Positions 39,301-47,814 of a DNA stretch of 64,000 nt are shown piece after piece. The DNA is taken from NCBI GenBank assembly GCA_002753225.1, contig PDZS01000024.1:1-64000 (forward strand), given 5' to 3'. The notes beneath the pieces were generated by a model that worked only from the letters and a program-made list of their open reading frames with translations, was not told the DNA's origin and did not search any database. Numbering within the stretch: the first letter of the stretch is position 1; each line of letters starts with the position of its first letter. This DNA comes from Deltaproteobacteria bacterium YD0425bin51. GTDB taxonomy: Bacteria; Desulfobacterota; Desulfobacteria; Desulfobacterales; YD0425bin51. The translations under genes and the position numbers were made by a program.

Positions 39301-39516
39301 TTATGGTTTGTGTGTAGTTTCTTCTATAGCTTTTTTAGCTTCTTCTATTGCCTTTTCAATTGCATACTTCACATCTGGTTTTATATCAAAATAAAGCCCT
39401 TTTTCTTTACAAAGCTTTTTAGTTTTTCGTATATCTTCTAACAAATTTTTAGGTATTGTAACTCTTAAAATAGTTGTTTTCTCTTCTTCTTTTTCATCAA
39501 TTTTTCTGACAGCCAT
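39301..39516 (-). CDS. Small lysine-rich protein, possibly ribbon-helix-helix type
   Basis: A 71-residue charged protein. TTILRVTIPKNLLEDIRK reads as a short strand followed by a helix, as in ribbon-helix-helix DNA-binding proteins. A long C-terminal helix rich in A, E and K follows (KYAIEKAIEEAKKAIEE). I start at ATG 39516 because AAAGGAGAT lies just upstream and a matching promoter ends before it; an ATG at 39537 has neither. It is divergent from the phasin-like gene at 39688 and could regulate it, but DNA binding is only a suggestion. Confidence 0.6.
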   Translation of the reverse strand: MAVRKIDEKEEEKTTILRVTIPKNLLEDIRKTKKLCKEKGLYFDIKPDVKYAIEKAIEEAKKAIEETTHKP

Positions 39517-39538
39517 AAAATATCTCCTTTTATTCAAT

Positions 39539-39567
39539 CATATAATTCAAGCTTCAGTAATTGTCAA
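39539..39567 (-). promoter_or_regulatory. Putative promoter of the small lysine-rich protein
   Basis: On the minus strand TTGACA (39567-39562) and TATATG (39544-39539) are 17 bases apart, just upstream of AAAGGAGAT and the ATG at 39516. The -10 matches partly. Confidence 0.4.
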
Positions 39568-39593
39568 TTTTTAAATAAAAATAAAAAACTATA

Positions 39594-39622
39594 TTGACAA
39601 GCAATGTATAATGTCATATATT
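39594..39622 (+). promoter_or_regulatory. Strong putative sigma70 promoter of the phasin-like/hydrolase operon
   Basis: A perfect TTGACA (39594-39599), an exact 17-base spacer and TATATT (39617-39622) lie about 65 bases before the ATG at 39688. It is back-to-back with the divergent promoter at 39539-39567. Its position rules out the in-frame ATG at 39604 as the main start. Confidence 0.55.
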
Positions 39623-39687
39623 TCTGTCATAAAAAATTGCTCATTTATATGAGCAAAAAATTAAAACAACTAATTGGAGATAAAAAA

Positions 39688-39987
39688 ATGGACAAAATCA
39701 AAAGCCTAAAAGACATGTTTCAGACAACAATTGAAAGTATAATTAATTCAGTAGAAGCTATTCATAAAGCTATTGCAGATACTTTATTTAAAAATGTTGA
39801 AATTATCGGTATATTTAAAGAAGAGATAGAACAATTGAAAGAAAACAGAGATAATTATGTAAGTGGAGTATATGAAGTTATTCGCAGCGTGCATAAAAAA
39901 GTTTGCAATCTTGCTGATTATCTGATAGCTCAAATGGAAAAGACTGAACTAATTGAAAACCATGAGAATTTAGAAGTTCAAAATTAA
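39688..39987 (+). CDS. Phasin-like helical protein, copy 1
   Basis: A 99-residue, almost wholly helical protein. It is paralogous to the product at 41004: both share I(K)-[SG]-[LI]-KD-x-x-QT-[TS]-I near the start, SVE-x-IHKAI in the middle, and a VxKI/VCxLAD-like helix near the end. The pattern of amphipathic helices resembles phasins and other granule-surface proteins, but no signature motif proves it. GGAGAT precedes the ATG by 6 bases. It is the first gene of an operon with an alpha/beta hydrolase and the second copy. Confidence 0.6.
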   Translation: MDKIKSLKDMFQTTIESIINSVEAIHKAIADTLFKNVEIIGIFKEEIEQLKENRDNYVSGVYEVIRSVHKKVCNLADYLIAQMEKTELIENHENLEVQN

Positions 39988-40017
39988 AAATCTGTAGTTA
40001 TCATTTGGAGCATGATA

Positions 40018-41007
40018 ATGGAAGAAAAACTTCAATATTGGAAAAATCTATCATTAGGAAATCTCTGTTTAAGTTTTTTAAACGGCGCTATAGGAAATTT
40101 TCTAAAAGAAACCAAAAATGAACTTGCAATTGAAATGGGTTTTTATTTGAATAATAAACTAATCCCTCTTTCTAAAAAAAATATATTAAAATTAACACCT
40201 GAGCCGACATCCAAAATATGTGTACTACTACATGGACTTGTGTGCAATGAAGAGTTATGGAATTTTCCTACTGAGCCTAATGTTACTTATAATGAAAATT
40301 ATGGAACTCTTCTTCAAAAGGACTATGGATATACTCCATTATTTGTGCGATACAATACTGGACTCCATGTTTCAGAAAATGGAAGAACATTTTCTGAACT
40401 TATGCATAATTTAGAGTCTGTTTATCCAAAATGTATTGAAGAAATTGTTATTATAGGACATAGCATGGGAGGAATGGTTGCAAAAAGTGGATTCCATTAT
40501 GCAGAGCTTACGAATTGTTTTTGGCAAAAAAAAGTTTCAAATGTTTTCTATTTAGGCTCGCCTCATATGGGTTCATATGTTGAAAAAACAGCAAATATTA
40601 CAAGTTCAATACTATCAGGAATTAAAAACCCTATTACAAAAATTATCAGCGATATTATTAATATCAGAAGCGATGGAATAAAAGATATGAGATTTGGAAA
40701 TCTCATTGATGAGGACTGGATGGGATATGATTCAAATGCTTTCATGGAAAACAACAGAAATTATGTTACATTATTGAAGAATGCTAAACATTATATGTTC
40801 ATAGGAACTGTGTCAAATGATCCTGAACATATTGCAAATAAAGTTTTTGGAGACTTTACAGTAAGAATGAACAGTGCTTCACAAGGATATCATAAAAGTC
40901 TTAAAGATCATGTGAAAATATTTCCAGGAATTAAGCATCTTGCATTATCACATAATCCAGAGGTTTATAATGAAATTAAAAAAATATTAAATAGGAGGAC
41001 AAAATGA
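40018..41007 (+). CDS. Alpha/beta hydrolase (PGAP1/lipase-like)
   Basis: KICVLLHGLVCNEELW forms the oxyanion region and IVIIGHSMGGMVAKS the GxSxG nucleophile elbow. FYLGSPHMGSYVEK resembles the lid segment of PGAP1/triacylglycerol lipase-like enzymes, and IKHLALSHNPEVY near the C-terminus could supply the catalytic His. There is no signal peptide, so it acts in the cytoplasm (329 aa). GGAG lies 7 bases before ATG 40018 and only 1 before ATG 40012. It sits between two phasin-like paralogues and is translationally coupled to the second (ATGA). A lipid or polyester on an intracellular body is a possible substrate. Confidence 0.8.
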   Translation: MEEKLQYWKNLSLGNLCLSFLNGAIGNFLKETKNELAIEMGFYLNNKLIPLSKKNILKLTPEPTSKICVLLHGLVCNEELWNFPTEPNVTYNENYGTLLQKDYGYTPLFVRYNTGLHVSENGRTFSELMHNLESVYPKCIEEIVIIGHSMGGMVAKSGFHYAELTNCFWQKKVSNVFYLGSPHMGSYVEKTANITSSILSGIKNPITKIISDIINIRSDGIKDMRFGNLIDEDWMGYDSNAFMENNRNYVTLLKNAKHYMFIGTVSNDPEHIANKVFGDFTVRMNSASQGYHKSLKDHVKIFPGIKHLALSHNPEVYNEIKKILNRRTK

Positions 41008-41282
41008 GTAAATTACAAGGAATTAAAGACTTAGTACAAACATCAATAGACCAGGGAGCTAAATCTGTTGAAGAAATTCATAAAGCTATATCAAACATGC
41101 CGCTAAATGTTTTAGAAAAAATTGATATACTTGAAAGTTCAGTTAAAATGACAAAGACTATTCAGGAAACTTCTATTGGCAGTATTTATGATATGATAAG
41201 AAAAATAAATCAAGAGGTTGGCAAAATTGCTGATGCTGTTTTAAAGCATGTTGATAAAGAAGAAGAAAAGGAAAATTACTAA
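41004..41282 (+). CDS. Phasin-like helical protein, copy 2
   Basis: A 92-residue helical protein with IKDLVQTSIDQGAKSVEEIHKAI and later YDMIRKINQEVGKIADAVLKHV, clearly paralogous to the protein at 39688. It lacks membrane helices or a signal peptide. AGGAGG precedes the ATG, which overlaps the hydrolase stop codon. The pair probably coat or organise something on which the hydrolase acts; this is inference from the arrangement. Confidence 0.65.
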   Translation: MSKLQGIKDLVQTSIDQGAKSVEEIHKAISNMPLNVLEKIDILESSVKMTKTIQETSIGSIYDMIRKINQEVGKIADAVLKHVDKEEEKENY

Positions 41283-41291
41283 TCAAAACCT

Positions 41292-41319
41292 GTAGAGACG
41301 CACGGCCGTGCGTCTCTAC
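41292..41319. repeat. Perfect 28-bp palindrome (dispersed-repeat type), with partial second copy
   Basis: Half-site GTAGAGACGCACGG is followed directly by its exact reverse complement CCGTGCGTCTCTAC, making an uninterrupted palindrome. A further GCGTCTCTAC lies at 41333-41342. The element is GC-rich within AT-rich DNA and sits between convergent genes. It resembles the short palindromes beginning GTAGAGACG or GTAGGGGCG that are scattered through many bacterial genomes. It may also act as a terminator for both operons. Confidence 0.8.
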
Positions 41320-41346
41320 ATTCACGGCTTTCGCGTCTCTACTGTT

Positions 41347-41709
41347 TTATGGAGTTTTACCTTTTACTGTAATATATTTCATTTTTGCTGACAGCGTTTG
41401 CAATGCCTTAAATGATGCTGTCTGCCATTTTGAGTTCCCATCATAAAGAATTATGGTATTTATTTGAAAGTTATCTATTTTTTTTACAAATTGTATTATA
41501 GGAGCTACAGTCGATGAATTCATATATTTTAGTTGAGTGTAATCAATTATAAGCTCTTTTTCATTTAGCTCTGGCAGTAAATTATCAAAATAAGGTGTTA
41601 AAATTATCATGGGGTTTCTGCTGTCGCTCTCCCCTTCCCATGTCATTGTTACTTTATTTCCATTCTGTTTGAGATTTATTTTTAAAGATCCAGTGTCTAA
41701 ATTTTCCAT
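41347..41709 (-). CDS. STAS-like anti-sigma factor antagonist (slr1659-like)
   Basis: The core ELIIDYTQLKYMNSSTVAPIIQFVKKI matches the STAS strand-turn-helix, in which the SST (S65, S66, T67) lies where SpoIIAA-type proteins carry the phosphorylated serine. The length is 120 aa. It is the last gene of an operon with a degenerate GHKL protein and a SpoIIE-type phosphatase, the three roles of a partner switch. Its size and context resemble the cyanobacterial slr1659 group. The final target (sigma factor or other protein) is not visible here. Confidence 0.75.
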   Translation of the reverse strand: MENLDTGSLKINLKQNGNKVTMTWEGESDSRNPMIILTPYFDNLLPELNEKELIIDYTQLKYMNSSTVAPIIQFVKKIDNFQINTIILYDGNSKWQTASFKALQTLSAKMKYITVKGKTP

Positions 41710-41723
41710 ATATATATGCTCCT

Positions 41724-42209
41724 TTAAATTTCGGTTGGAAGATTTCTTGAAGCCGTAACAATTAAAACATTGTTTGACAAATTATAGTCCAGTTTAAATT
41801 CACCTTCATATGCAATGCGATATAAACCTAGCTGACTTTGACCATGCTTTGAACTATCCATAAGTTCCTGTAGCCTACTTATATAAAGTTCTTCAGGGTT
41901 ATCTGAAGCATTAATCCTATCAATATGAAATTTAACATTATCAAAATCAATCATTGAAATCAAACGGTTCACAGATTTAAGGACAATTTTTCCATCTTCT
42001 ATTATAACATCTAGTTCAACTCCTTTAGATGCTTCGATATCTTGTCCATATTTTATTGAATTTTCAATTAATTCTGATGCCACCATTTTACACGCATCCT
42101 TAAAGCCCTCATCAGTATCAGAGAAGATTGAGTCGAGTTGTTCTCTGATTTTTCTAACATTGTTCCACATGGAATCAAGCATAAATTTATAAACATTGTC
42201 TTTTTTCAT
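41724..42209 (-). CDS. Degenerate GHKL regulator (slr1658-like, anti-sigma kinase type)
   Basis: CKMVASELIENSIKYGQ (E46, N50) is the N-box of GHKL ATPases. The later SQLGLYRIAYEG resembles the G2 region, but the usual D-x-G-x-G box is replaced by KSVNRLISM, so ATP binding or kinase activity may be altered. The length is 161 aa. It sits between the SpoIIE-type phosphatase (3 bases away) and the STAS gene (14 bases away), the expected place for the switch protein that binds the STAS partner. It resembles the slr1658 group. Confidence 0.75.
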   Translation of the reverse strand: MKKDNVYKFMLDSMWNNVRKIREQLDSIFSDTDEGFKDACKMVASELIENSIKYGQDIEASKGVELDVIIEDGKIVLKSVNRLISMIDFDNVKFHIDRINASDNPEELYISRLQELMDSSKHGQSQLGLYRIAYEGEFKLDYNLSNNVLIVTASRNLPTEI

Positions 42210-42212
42210 AGC

Positions 42213-43730
42213 TTACTCAACCTTATTGCGCTTAATGATTAATAATGTTACATCGTCATTTTTGTCATAGGGAATTAATGCTTCAATAATTTTTTTATGG
42301 ATAATACCAGCTGTTTTATTTCCATATTGCTCAATAATTTCAATCAAACGTTTGTGTCCAAACATTTCCCCGCCTTTAAGTTTTGCCTCTGTTAAACCAT
42401 CTGTATATAAAACCATGCAATCTCCTTTTAAAATAGATATTCTGTTTACAGGAAGCATACCTTTAATATCAGGGTAAATGCCAAGCCATATTCCAGATGT
42501 TTCAATTGTTTCTACTTGCAAGGTATTATCTCTAAATAGCAATATATCCTGGTGAAGACCTGCAAAAAAGAAATCTCCGTTTTTAGTCAATAACATGACC
42601 GTAATAGTAACATACTTTGATTCGCCTAAGCGGGCAATATTTCCATATATTGTTTTATTAACTATTTCCAAAAGTTCTGAAGCTGATAAATTAGGATTAT
42701 TATTTAAAACAGTATGAATAGATGTTTGAACCATCATCATGACAAGTCCTGATGAAACTCCATGACCTGACACATCTCCAATTACAATCCAATGATAATT
42801 ATCTGTTGTAATTACATCATAATAATCTCCGCCTACTTCATCAGCGGTTTCCATGCTGACTGAAATATCATAACCTGATATTTTTGGAGCTATAGGTAAA
42901 AGAACTGTCTGTATTTTTTTAGCTAGCTCCATTTCTCCCCAAAGAGCTGACATGGCTTTCTCAAGTTTGATATTTGCCTCATTCAATTCATAAGTTCGCT
43001 CTGAAACTTTATCTTCTAAATTTTCTTTAAGATCTTTAATTGCAAGTCGCATGGTTTCAACATCTAATACAAGTCTTCCAATTTCGTCCCTTCTTTTAGT
43101 ATAAATAGCTTTATTTAAATTTCCTGAAGCAATTATTCTAACTTCATCAGCAAGCGCTTTAATAGGTCTTGTCACTTTCATGCTAAACCAGTACGCTGCA
43201 ATTATTCCTAATAGTGTCAAACCTATGCTTAAAAATCCTGAATATTTCCATAAATTATAAATAGATTTATCAAGATAGCCTTTATCTAAAACAATATAAA
43301 TATAACCTAAGACAACTTTATCAGCTTTTTCTTCTTCAGCAGGATTACTAAATATAATGCCAAGTGTTTTAAGCAGGCTTTGGGAATTATTTTTATCTTG
43401 AAATTTAGAAAACTGAGGAAAATTTTTAGAATCAGATGTTGCTATAATAACTTTTTTGGTATTGGTTACTAAAAGTATTTTAATATCACGATCATTTTTA
43501 GCTACAGTATTTATTAATCTCTGCAGGTTGGAGTAGCTATTTTCTTCTATTCCCTGTGCTGCTACCAAAGAAAAATTTTTTTTCAAAAGCTCTGCTTTAT
43601 CACGCAAAGCTTCTATTAAAAATCTTTCCGACTGTCTTATGAATACGTAAGATAATGTAGCGATGACAATAATTAAGATACTGACTATACCAAGAATAAA
43701 CTTATATTTTATGCTAGTTTTCTTTACCAC
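42213..43730 (-). CDS. Membrane SpoIIE-type serine phosphatase with HAMP
   Basis: Two membrane helices (about residues 10-28 and 160-182) flank a periplasmic sensor, followed by HAMP (VTRPIKALADEVRIIASGNLNKAIY), a coiled coil and a PP2C/SpoIIE domain with ADEVGGDYYDV, IVIGDVSGHGVSSGL, VLYTDGLTEA and DDVTLLI, all the metal aspartates. It should dephosphorylate the STAS protein two genes downstream in response to a periplasmic signal. The length is 505 aa. The start overlaps the end of the TonB receptor gene by 7 bases. Confidence 0.9.
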   Translation of the reverse strand: MVKKTSIKYKFILGIVSILIIVIATLSYVFIRQSERFLIEALRDKAELLKKNFSLVAAQGIEENSYSNLQRLINTVAKNDRDIKILLVTNTKKVIIATSDSKNFPQFSKFQDKNNSQSLLKTLGIIFSNPAEEEKADKVVLGYIYIVLDKGYLDKSIYNLWKYSGFLSIGLTLLGIIAAYWFSMKVTRPIKALADEVRIIASGNLNKAIYTKRRDEIGRLVLDVETMRLAIKDLKENLEDKVSERTYELNEANIKLEKAMSALWGEMELAKKIQTVLLPIAPKISGYDISVSMETADEVGGDYYDVITTDNYHWIVIGDVSGHGVSSGLVMMMVQTSIHTVLNNNPNLSASELLEIVNKTIYGNIARLGESKYVTITVMLLTKNGDFFFAGLHQDILLFRDNTLQVETIETSGIWLGIYPDIKGMLPVNRISILKGDCMVLYTDGLTEAKLKGGEMFGHKRLIEIIEQYGNKTAGIIHKKIIEALIPYDKNDDVTLLIIKRNKVE

Positions 43731-45970
43731 GTATAAGAAAATCCCCCAAAAAAGCTTCGTCCTGACTGAGGGTTGTACTTTAAATCAATATTACCAGTAA
43801 AAGCCTGAATTCCAGCATATTTCTTATCAAATACGTTTTCAATCTTAAAATTTGCTTTTAATCCTTTGAGAATTTCATAATTTCCTGCAATATTCATTAA
43901 GTAGTATCCGCTGATTTTATTATATGGGTCATTATATTCTGTTACGTTATCAATATCCTTGCCATACCATTCTCCACACAAAATATTGTCAATTCCGACA
44001 TAAAGTTTATTTATAGGTTTTGCGCTTAAATGAAGTTTTCCCATTAGTTCAGGAACTTCTCTCAAATCATTAATTTCACCGCCTCCAGTTGGCAAAATTT
44101 CTTCCCCTTTTATATATGTAACAAAAAAATCTGCTCCAAAACTTATAGAAGGAATAATATTTTTCCATTGTAAAATTAAATTAATGCCGTTATATCTGCT
44201 TTCGCTGTTTCCATCATTGCTATATATTCTTGTTGAAGTCATTCCAGCCTTTGGATAAAGTTTAGGGTCAAGATAATATCTGGCACTTGAAATTAGATTT
44301 TTAATTCTGTTATGAAATCCTACAAGCTCTAAAGAACAGTCTTTGGCTAAAAGGTGTTTAACTGACAATTCATAGGAATCCAGCTTTTCTGGTTCAAGAT
44401 TTGGATTAGGTAGCATTTGGTATTGAACCTTACCATTAGCAAGCATTCCTGCTAATGAAGAATAAGCATAATAGGGAGAAGGAGCTTTAAAAGCTGAGTT
44501 ATATGAGGCACGAATTGATGTATCTTTTGTCAAATTATAAAGAGCTGCAATTCTAGGATTTATACTGTCTCCATATTTTGAATTTTTATCATATCTAGCT
44601 CCAAGCATTAAATTATATTTGTCACTATTGTATGAACCCTGCAGGAATAAACCGTAATTGTAAAAAGTATATGGATTAAAACCAAAATCACCATAATAAG
44701 GGTCTGGTTTGGGTTTATCTTCGCTGAATGGATGATACTCATTTTCATCAAAAGGATAGTCAAGGTTATTCGTGCTTGGAAAAACTCCTGAATATTGGTA
44801 TGTTAATCCGCTAACTATTTCAATTTGTTTTGTTAAATCCCATACAACAGTTTCTTCAAAAAGGATATCATCTGAAGCCTGATATTTGTAAGATTTGTTT
44901 TTATACCCAAAAGTTTGTGGATTATTGGTTGAAAAAATATATGAATAATAAGAATCATTGTCCAGCCTATATCTTAAATAAGAAATATTGGTCTTAAAAT
45001 TAAAATCTTTTATTTTAGTTTGATGTTGAGCACATAAGCGCTGAATATTTTCACCCATTTTTGCATTTTCATCATCATAAAAATAGCTGTTTGTATACAT
45101 TCCTGTCGAGCTAGGATCTGCTCTATACATTTGGTCATATGAAATTATAAAATCCAAATATTGAATCTTGCTTCCAAAACTCCAATATTTACTTGGAAGA
45201 TCCATAACTTTCAAAGGAACCTTATTTCTACCTTTAGCGCTAGGATAGTGATTATCATAAACACTTAAATCATAAACATCTTCATATCCATCTACTATGT
45301 TACTTCCATCCCTTTGGCTATACAGACCATAAATTGTAAATATTGTCTGTTTTTGATATTTTTCACCCAGAACATATGAACCGCTTACATTATTGTACCA
45401 GTATCTATTAGTCCCAAATATAGTTTCAAATCTTACTTCATCCTTTTTCGGCATTCGAGTCTTAATATTTATTACTCCAGCTACTGAATCTGCTCCATAC
45501 ATAGCTGCTGCAGGACCAAAAATAACTTCTATCCTGTCAACATTCATCATATTTATCTGCTCGCCAATTGGCATGCTGCTGATTACAGATGGAGAAAGCG
45601 GCATATCATCTAAAAGAATTTTTGTATAGTAATTTCCTAAAAGCCCCCGCATAATAAAAGTTGAACCATCGTTACCTGTGCCTGAGCTTGAAATCCTTAT
45701 TTCTGGCAAGCTTCTTAAAGCTTCAATCAAGCTAGTATAATTATTTTTAAGAATCTCTTCTCTTGTAATGACATATACTGAAACAGGAAGGTCCTTAATT
45801 CGTCTTTCAGAACGGCTTGCTGTTGTGACCATTGTATTCAAAATATCTTCCAACGCATAAAAACTGAGTTCCTCCTCAGTCGATGAATCTATCTCCTTTG
45901 CATTAATATTTATAGAATAAATGCTGATATAAATAAATAATATCAGCAAACCTTCAATTATTCTTTTCAT
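43724..45970 (-). CDS. TonB-dependent outer-membrane receptor
   Basis: A signal peptide (MKRIIEGLLILFIYIS...) is followed by a plug domain with VTTASRSERRIKDLPVSVYVITREEI, SLPEIRISSSGTGNDGSTFIMRGL and VDRIEVIFGPAAAMYGADSVAGVINI. A long beta-barrel ends in GGFSYTW with a terminal aromatic, as outer-membrane proteins do. The closest type is CirA/BtuB-like. I start at ATG 45970 because GGAG sits 8 bases upstream; an ATG at 45982 includes that site. It sits between a hybrid kinase and a SpoIIE-type phosphatase in one operon, which suggests a signalling or regulated-uptake role. Ligand unknown. Confidence 0.93.
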   Translation of the reverse strand: MKRIIEGLLILFIYISIYSININAKEIDSSTEEELSFYALEDILNTMVTTASRSERRIKDLPVSVYVITREEILKNNYTSLIEALRSLPEIRISSSGTGNDGSTFIMRGLLGNYYTKILLDDMPLSPSVISSMPIGEQINMMNVDRIEVIFGPAAAMYGADSVAGVINIKTRMPKKDEVRFETIFGTNRYWYNNVSGSYVLGEKYQKQTIFTIYGLYSQRDGSNIVDGYEDVYDLSVYDNHYPSAKGRNKVPLKVMDLPSKYWSFGSKIQYLDFIISYDQMYRADPSSTGMYTNSYFYDDENAKMGENIQRLCAQHQTKIKDFNFKTNISYLRYRLDNDSYYSYIFSTNNPQTFGYKNKSYKYQASDDILFEETVVWDLTKQIEIVSGLTYQYSGVFPSTNNLDYPFDENEYHPFSEDKPKPDPYYGDFGFNPYTFYNYGLFLQGSYNSDKYNLMLGARYDKNSKYGDSINPRIAALYNLTKDTSIRASYNSAFKAPSPYYAYSSLAGMLANGKVQYQMLPNPNLEPEKLDSYELSVKHLLAKDCSLELVGFHNRIKNLISSARYYLDPKLYPKAGMTSTRIYSNDGNSESRYNGINLILQWKNIIPSISFGADFFVTYIKGEEILPTGGGEINDLREVPELMGKLHLSAKPINKLYVGIDNILCGEWYGKDIDNVTEYNDPYNKISGYYLMNIAGNYEILKGLKANFKIENVFDKKYAGIQAFTGNIDLKYNPQSGRSFFGGFSYTW

Positions 45971-45981
45971 ATCTTTCTCCA

Positions 45982-47718
45982 TTATTTTAAGATGTTACAT
46001 AAGGTTTTAAATAGGCTTAACTGATTAATTGGTTTTGTTATATGGGCATCCATTCCAGCATTTATACATTTTTCCTCATCACCTTTCATGGCATGGGCTG
46101 TCATTGCAATTATTGGAAGTTTTGTATAATTTAATTCTTTTCTAATTATTTTAGTTGCTTCAAAACCATCCATTTCCGGCATTTCAATATCCATCAAAAC
46201 AGCATCAAAACGATTGGTTTTAACAAGTGCAACTGCTTCTACTCCTGTTTCAACAATAGTAACTTCAATACCAGCTAATTTTAAAACAGCCATAATAATT
46301 TGTTGGTTAGTTTGGTTATCTTCAGCGACAAGAATGGAAGCACCTTTTAATTTTGCTTTATACTCTAAAAGTTCTTCCTCTTTTTTAGGTTTTTGAATAA
46401 TTGGTTCTTGTTTTTTGTTTATACCTAAAGCTTCTGTTATTCCTTTGAAAAGAGGATCAAGCATTATAGGCTTAGTTAAAACAAAATTAATATAAGATTT
46501 GTCTCCACAAACAGACTCATTATATTCTATATCTTTACCAAAAGGGATGTTTAAAATAATTGGAGTTGAAATATTTAAAACTTGTCTAATTTTTTTTGAT
46601 GTAGTAACACCATCCATTATTGGCATTAATGCATCCAAAAGGATCAGATCATATTTACATTTTTTAAGTTTATGCAAAGCTTCTTCTCCTGAAGTGCATG
46701 CTTCTGCCTTAAAATTAAAAAAGTTGAGTGTTTTTATTAAAAAGTTCCTGCTATCACAGCAATCGTCAACTATTAGAGCAGATAAGCCTGATAATTTAAT
46801 AAGAGACTGATAGGAAAGCTTAGTTTCATTATATTTTGTATCAAACCATGCAGTAAAATAAAAAATGCTTCCTTTACCCATTTCACTTTTTACCCAGACT
46901 GTACCTTTCATCATTTCAATAAGCTGTTTATTAATAAACAGCCCTAAACCTGTACCTCCATATTTACGGGTAGTAGAAACATTTTCTTGAGAAAATGGGT
47001 CAAATAATTTATCAAAATATTCAGATTTAATTCCTGTACCTGTGTCTTTGATATAAAAAAGAATTTCTACTCTTTCTTCCAAAGATTGTGTGTTTTTTGC
47101 GCCTAAAGTTATAACCCCGCCTCTCGGAGTAAATTTAATGGCATTACCTATAAAATTTGTAAGTACTTGCTGCAAGCGCAAAGAATCTCCAATTATAGAA
47201 TTTGTTACATGGGGATCAATATCTAAAACAATTTCAATATTTTTTTCTAAAGCTCTGCTGACGAAGATTCCTATAATTGTTTCAAGTACATCAGATAAAT
47301 AAAAAGCTTTTTTTTCTAGTTCCAATTTACCTGCTTCAATTTTCGAAAAATCAAGAATATCGTTTATAATGCCAAGCAATGAGTGAGATGATAAATGTAT
47401 GATTTTTAAATATTTCTTAAGATGATCAGGGGATTCATTTAAGATAAGATCAAGAGTAGCAATTATGCCATTCATGGGGGTACGAATTTCATGACTCATG
47501 GTCGCAAGAAAGATACTTTTAAATTTATCTGCTTGCTCAAGCTTACGATTCAAATCCTCAAGCTCTAGTTTCTGATATTCATTTTCCATGAGTAAAGCCA
47601 GCGAATCCCCATGTGAAGATTCGAGCTTTTCTATCCGTTCTTTTAATTCATACAACTCCCATTCTAAATAGAATCTTCTAGCTAAACGATTACCATTCTC
47701 TTCTTCAATCACAGTCAA
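45982..47718 (-). CDS. Soluble hybrid histidine kinase with two receivers
   Basis: An N-terminal coiled coil (LEWELYELKERIEKLESS) leads into HisKA ([17 protein letters not shown]), GHKL (DTGTGIKSE, GGTGLGLFI), receiver 1 (SALIVDDCCDSRN, LILLDALMPIMDG) and receiver 2 (SILVAEDNQTNQQ, LMDIEMPEMDGFE). There is no membrane segment and no sensor domain, so it probably binds a partner for input. The length is 578 aa. It is the first gene of the TonB/SpoIIE/STAS operon, and the start is a TTG with AAGGA upstream. It is divergent from two periplasmic binding proteins. Confidence 0.9.
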   Translation of the reverse strand: MTVIEEENGNRLARRFYLEWELYELKERIEKLESSHGDSLALLMENEYQKLELEDLNRKLEQADKFKSIFLATMSHEIRTPMNGIIATLDLILNESPDHLKKYLKIIHLSSHSLLGIINDILDFSKIEAGKLELEKKAFYLSDVLETIIGIFVSRALEKNIEIVLDIDPHVTNSIIGDSLRLQQVLTNFIGNAIKFTPRGGVITLGAKNTQSLEERVEILFYIKDTGTGIKSEYFDKLFDPFSQENVSTTRKYGGTGLGLFINKQLIEMMKGTVWVKSEMGKGSIFYFTAWFDTKYNETKLSYQSLIKLSGLSALIVDDCCDSRNFLIKTLNFFNFKAEACTSGEEALHKLKKCKYDLILLDALMPIMDGVTTSKKIRQVLNISTPIILNIPFGKDIEYNESVCGDKSYINFVLTKPIMLDPLFKGITEALGINKKQEPIIQKPKKEEELLEYKAKLKGASILVAEDNQTNQQIIMAVLKLAGIEVTIVETGVEAVALVKTNRFDAVLMDIEMPEMDGFEATKIIRKELNYTKLPIIAMTAHAMKGDEEKCINAGMDAHITKPINQLSLFKTLCNILK

Positions 47719-47814
47719 AAATTCCTTGTTATATAGAATAATCTAAGTTATAGTTTAAAGGGTTAAGATTCATTTTTTTCTATATGACATATTAAAATAA
47801 AAAACAATCGAATT

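Noticed and set aside
39604..39687. In-frame ATG at 39604 as start of the first phasin-like gene
   Set aside because: The codon lies between the -35 and -10 of a strong promoter; GGAGAT is placed for ATG 39688, and similarity to the second copy begins there.
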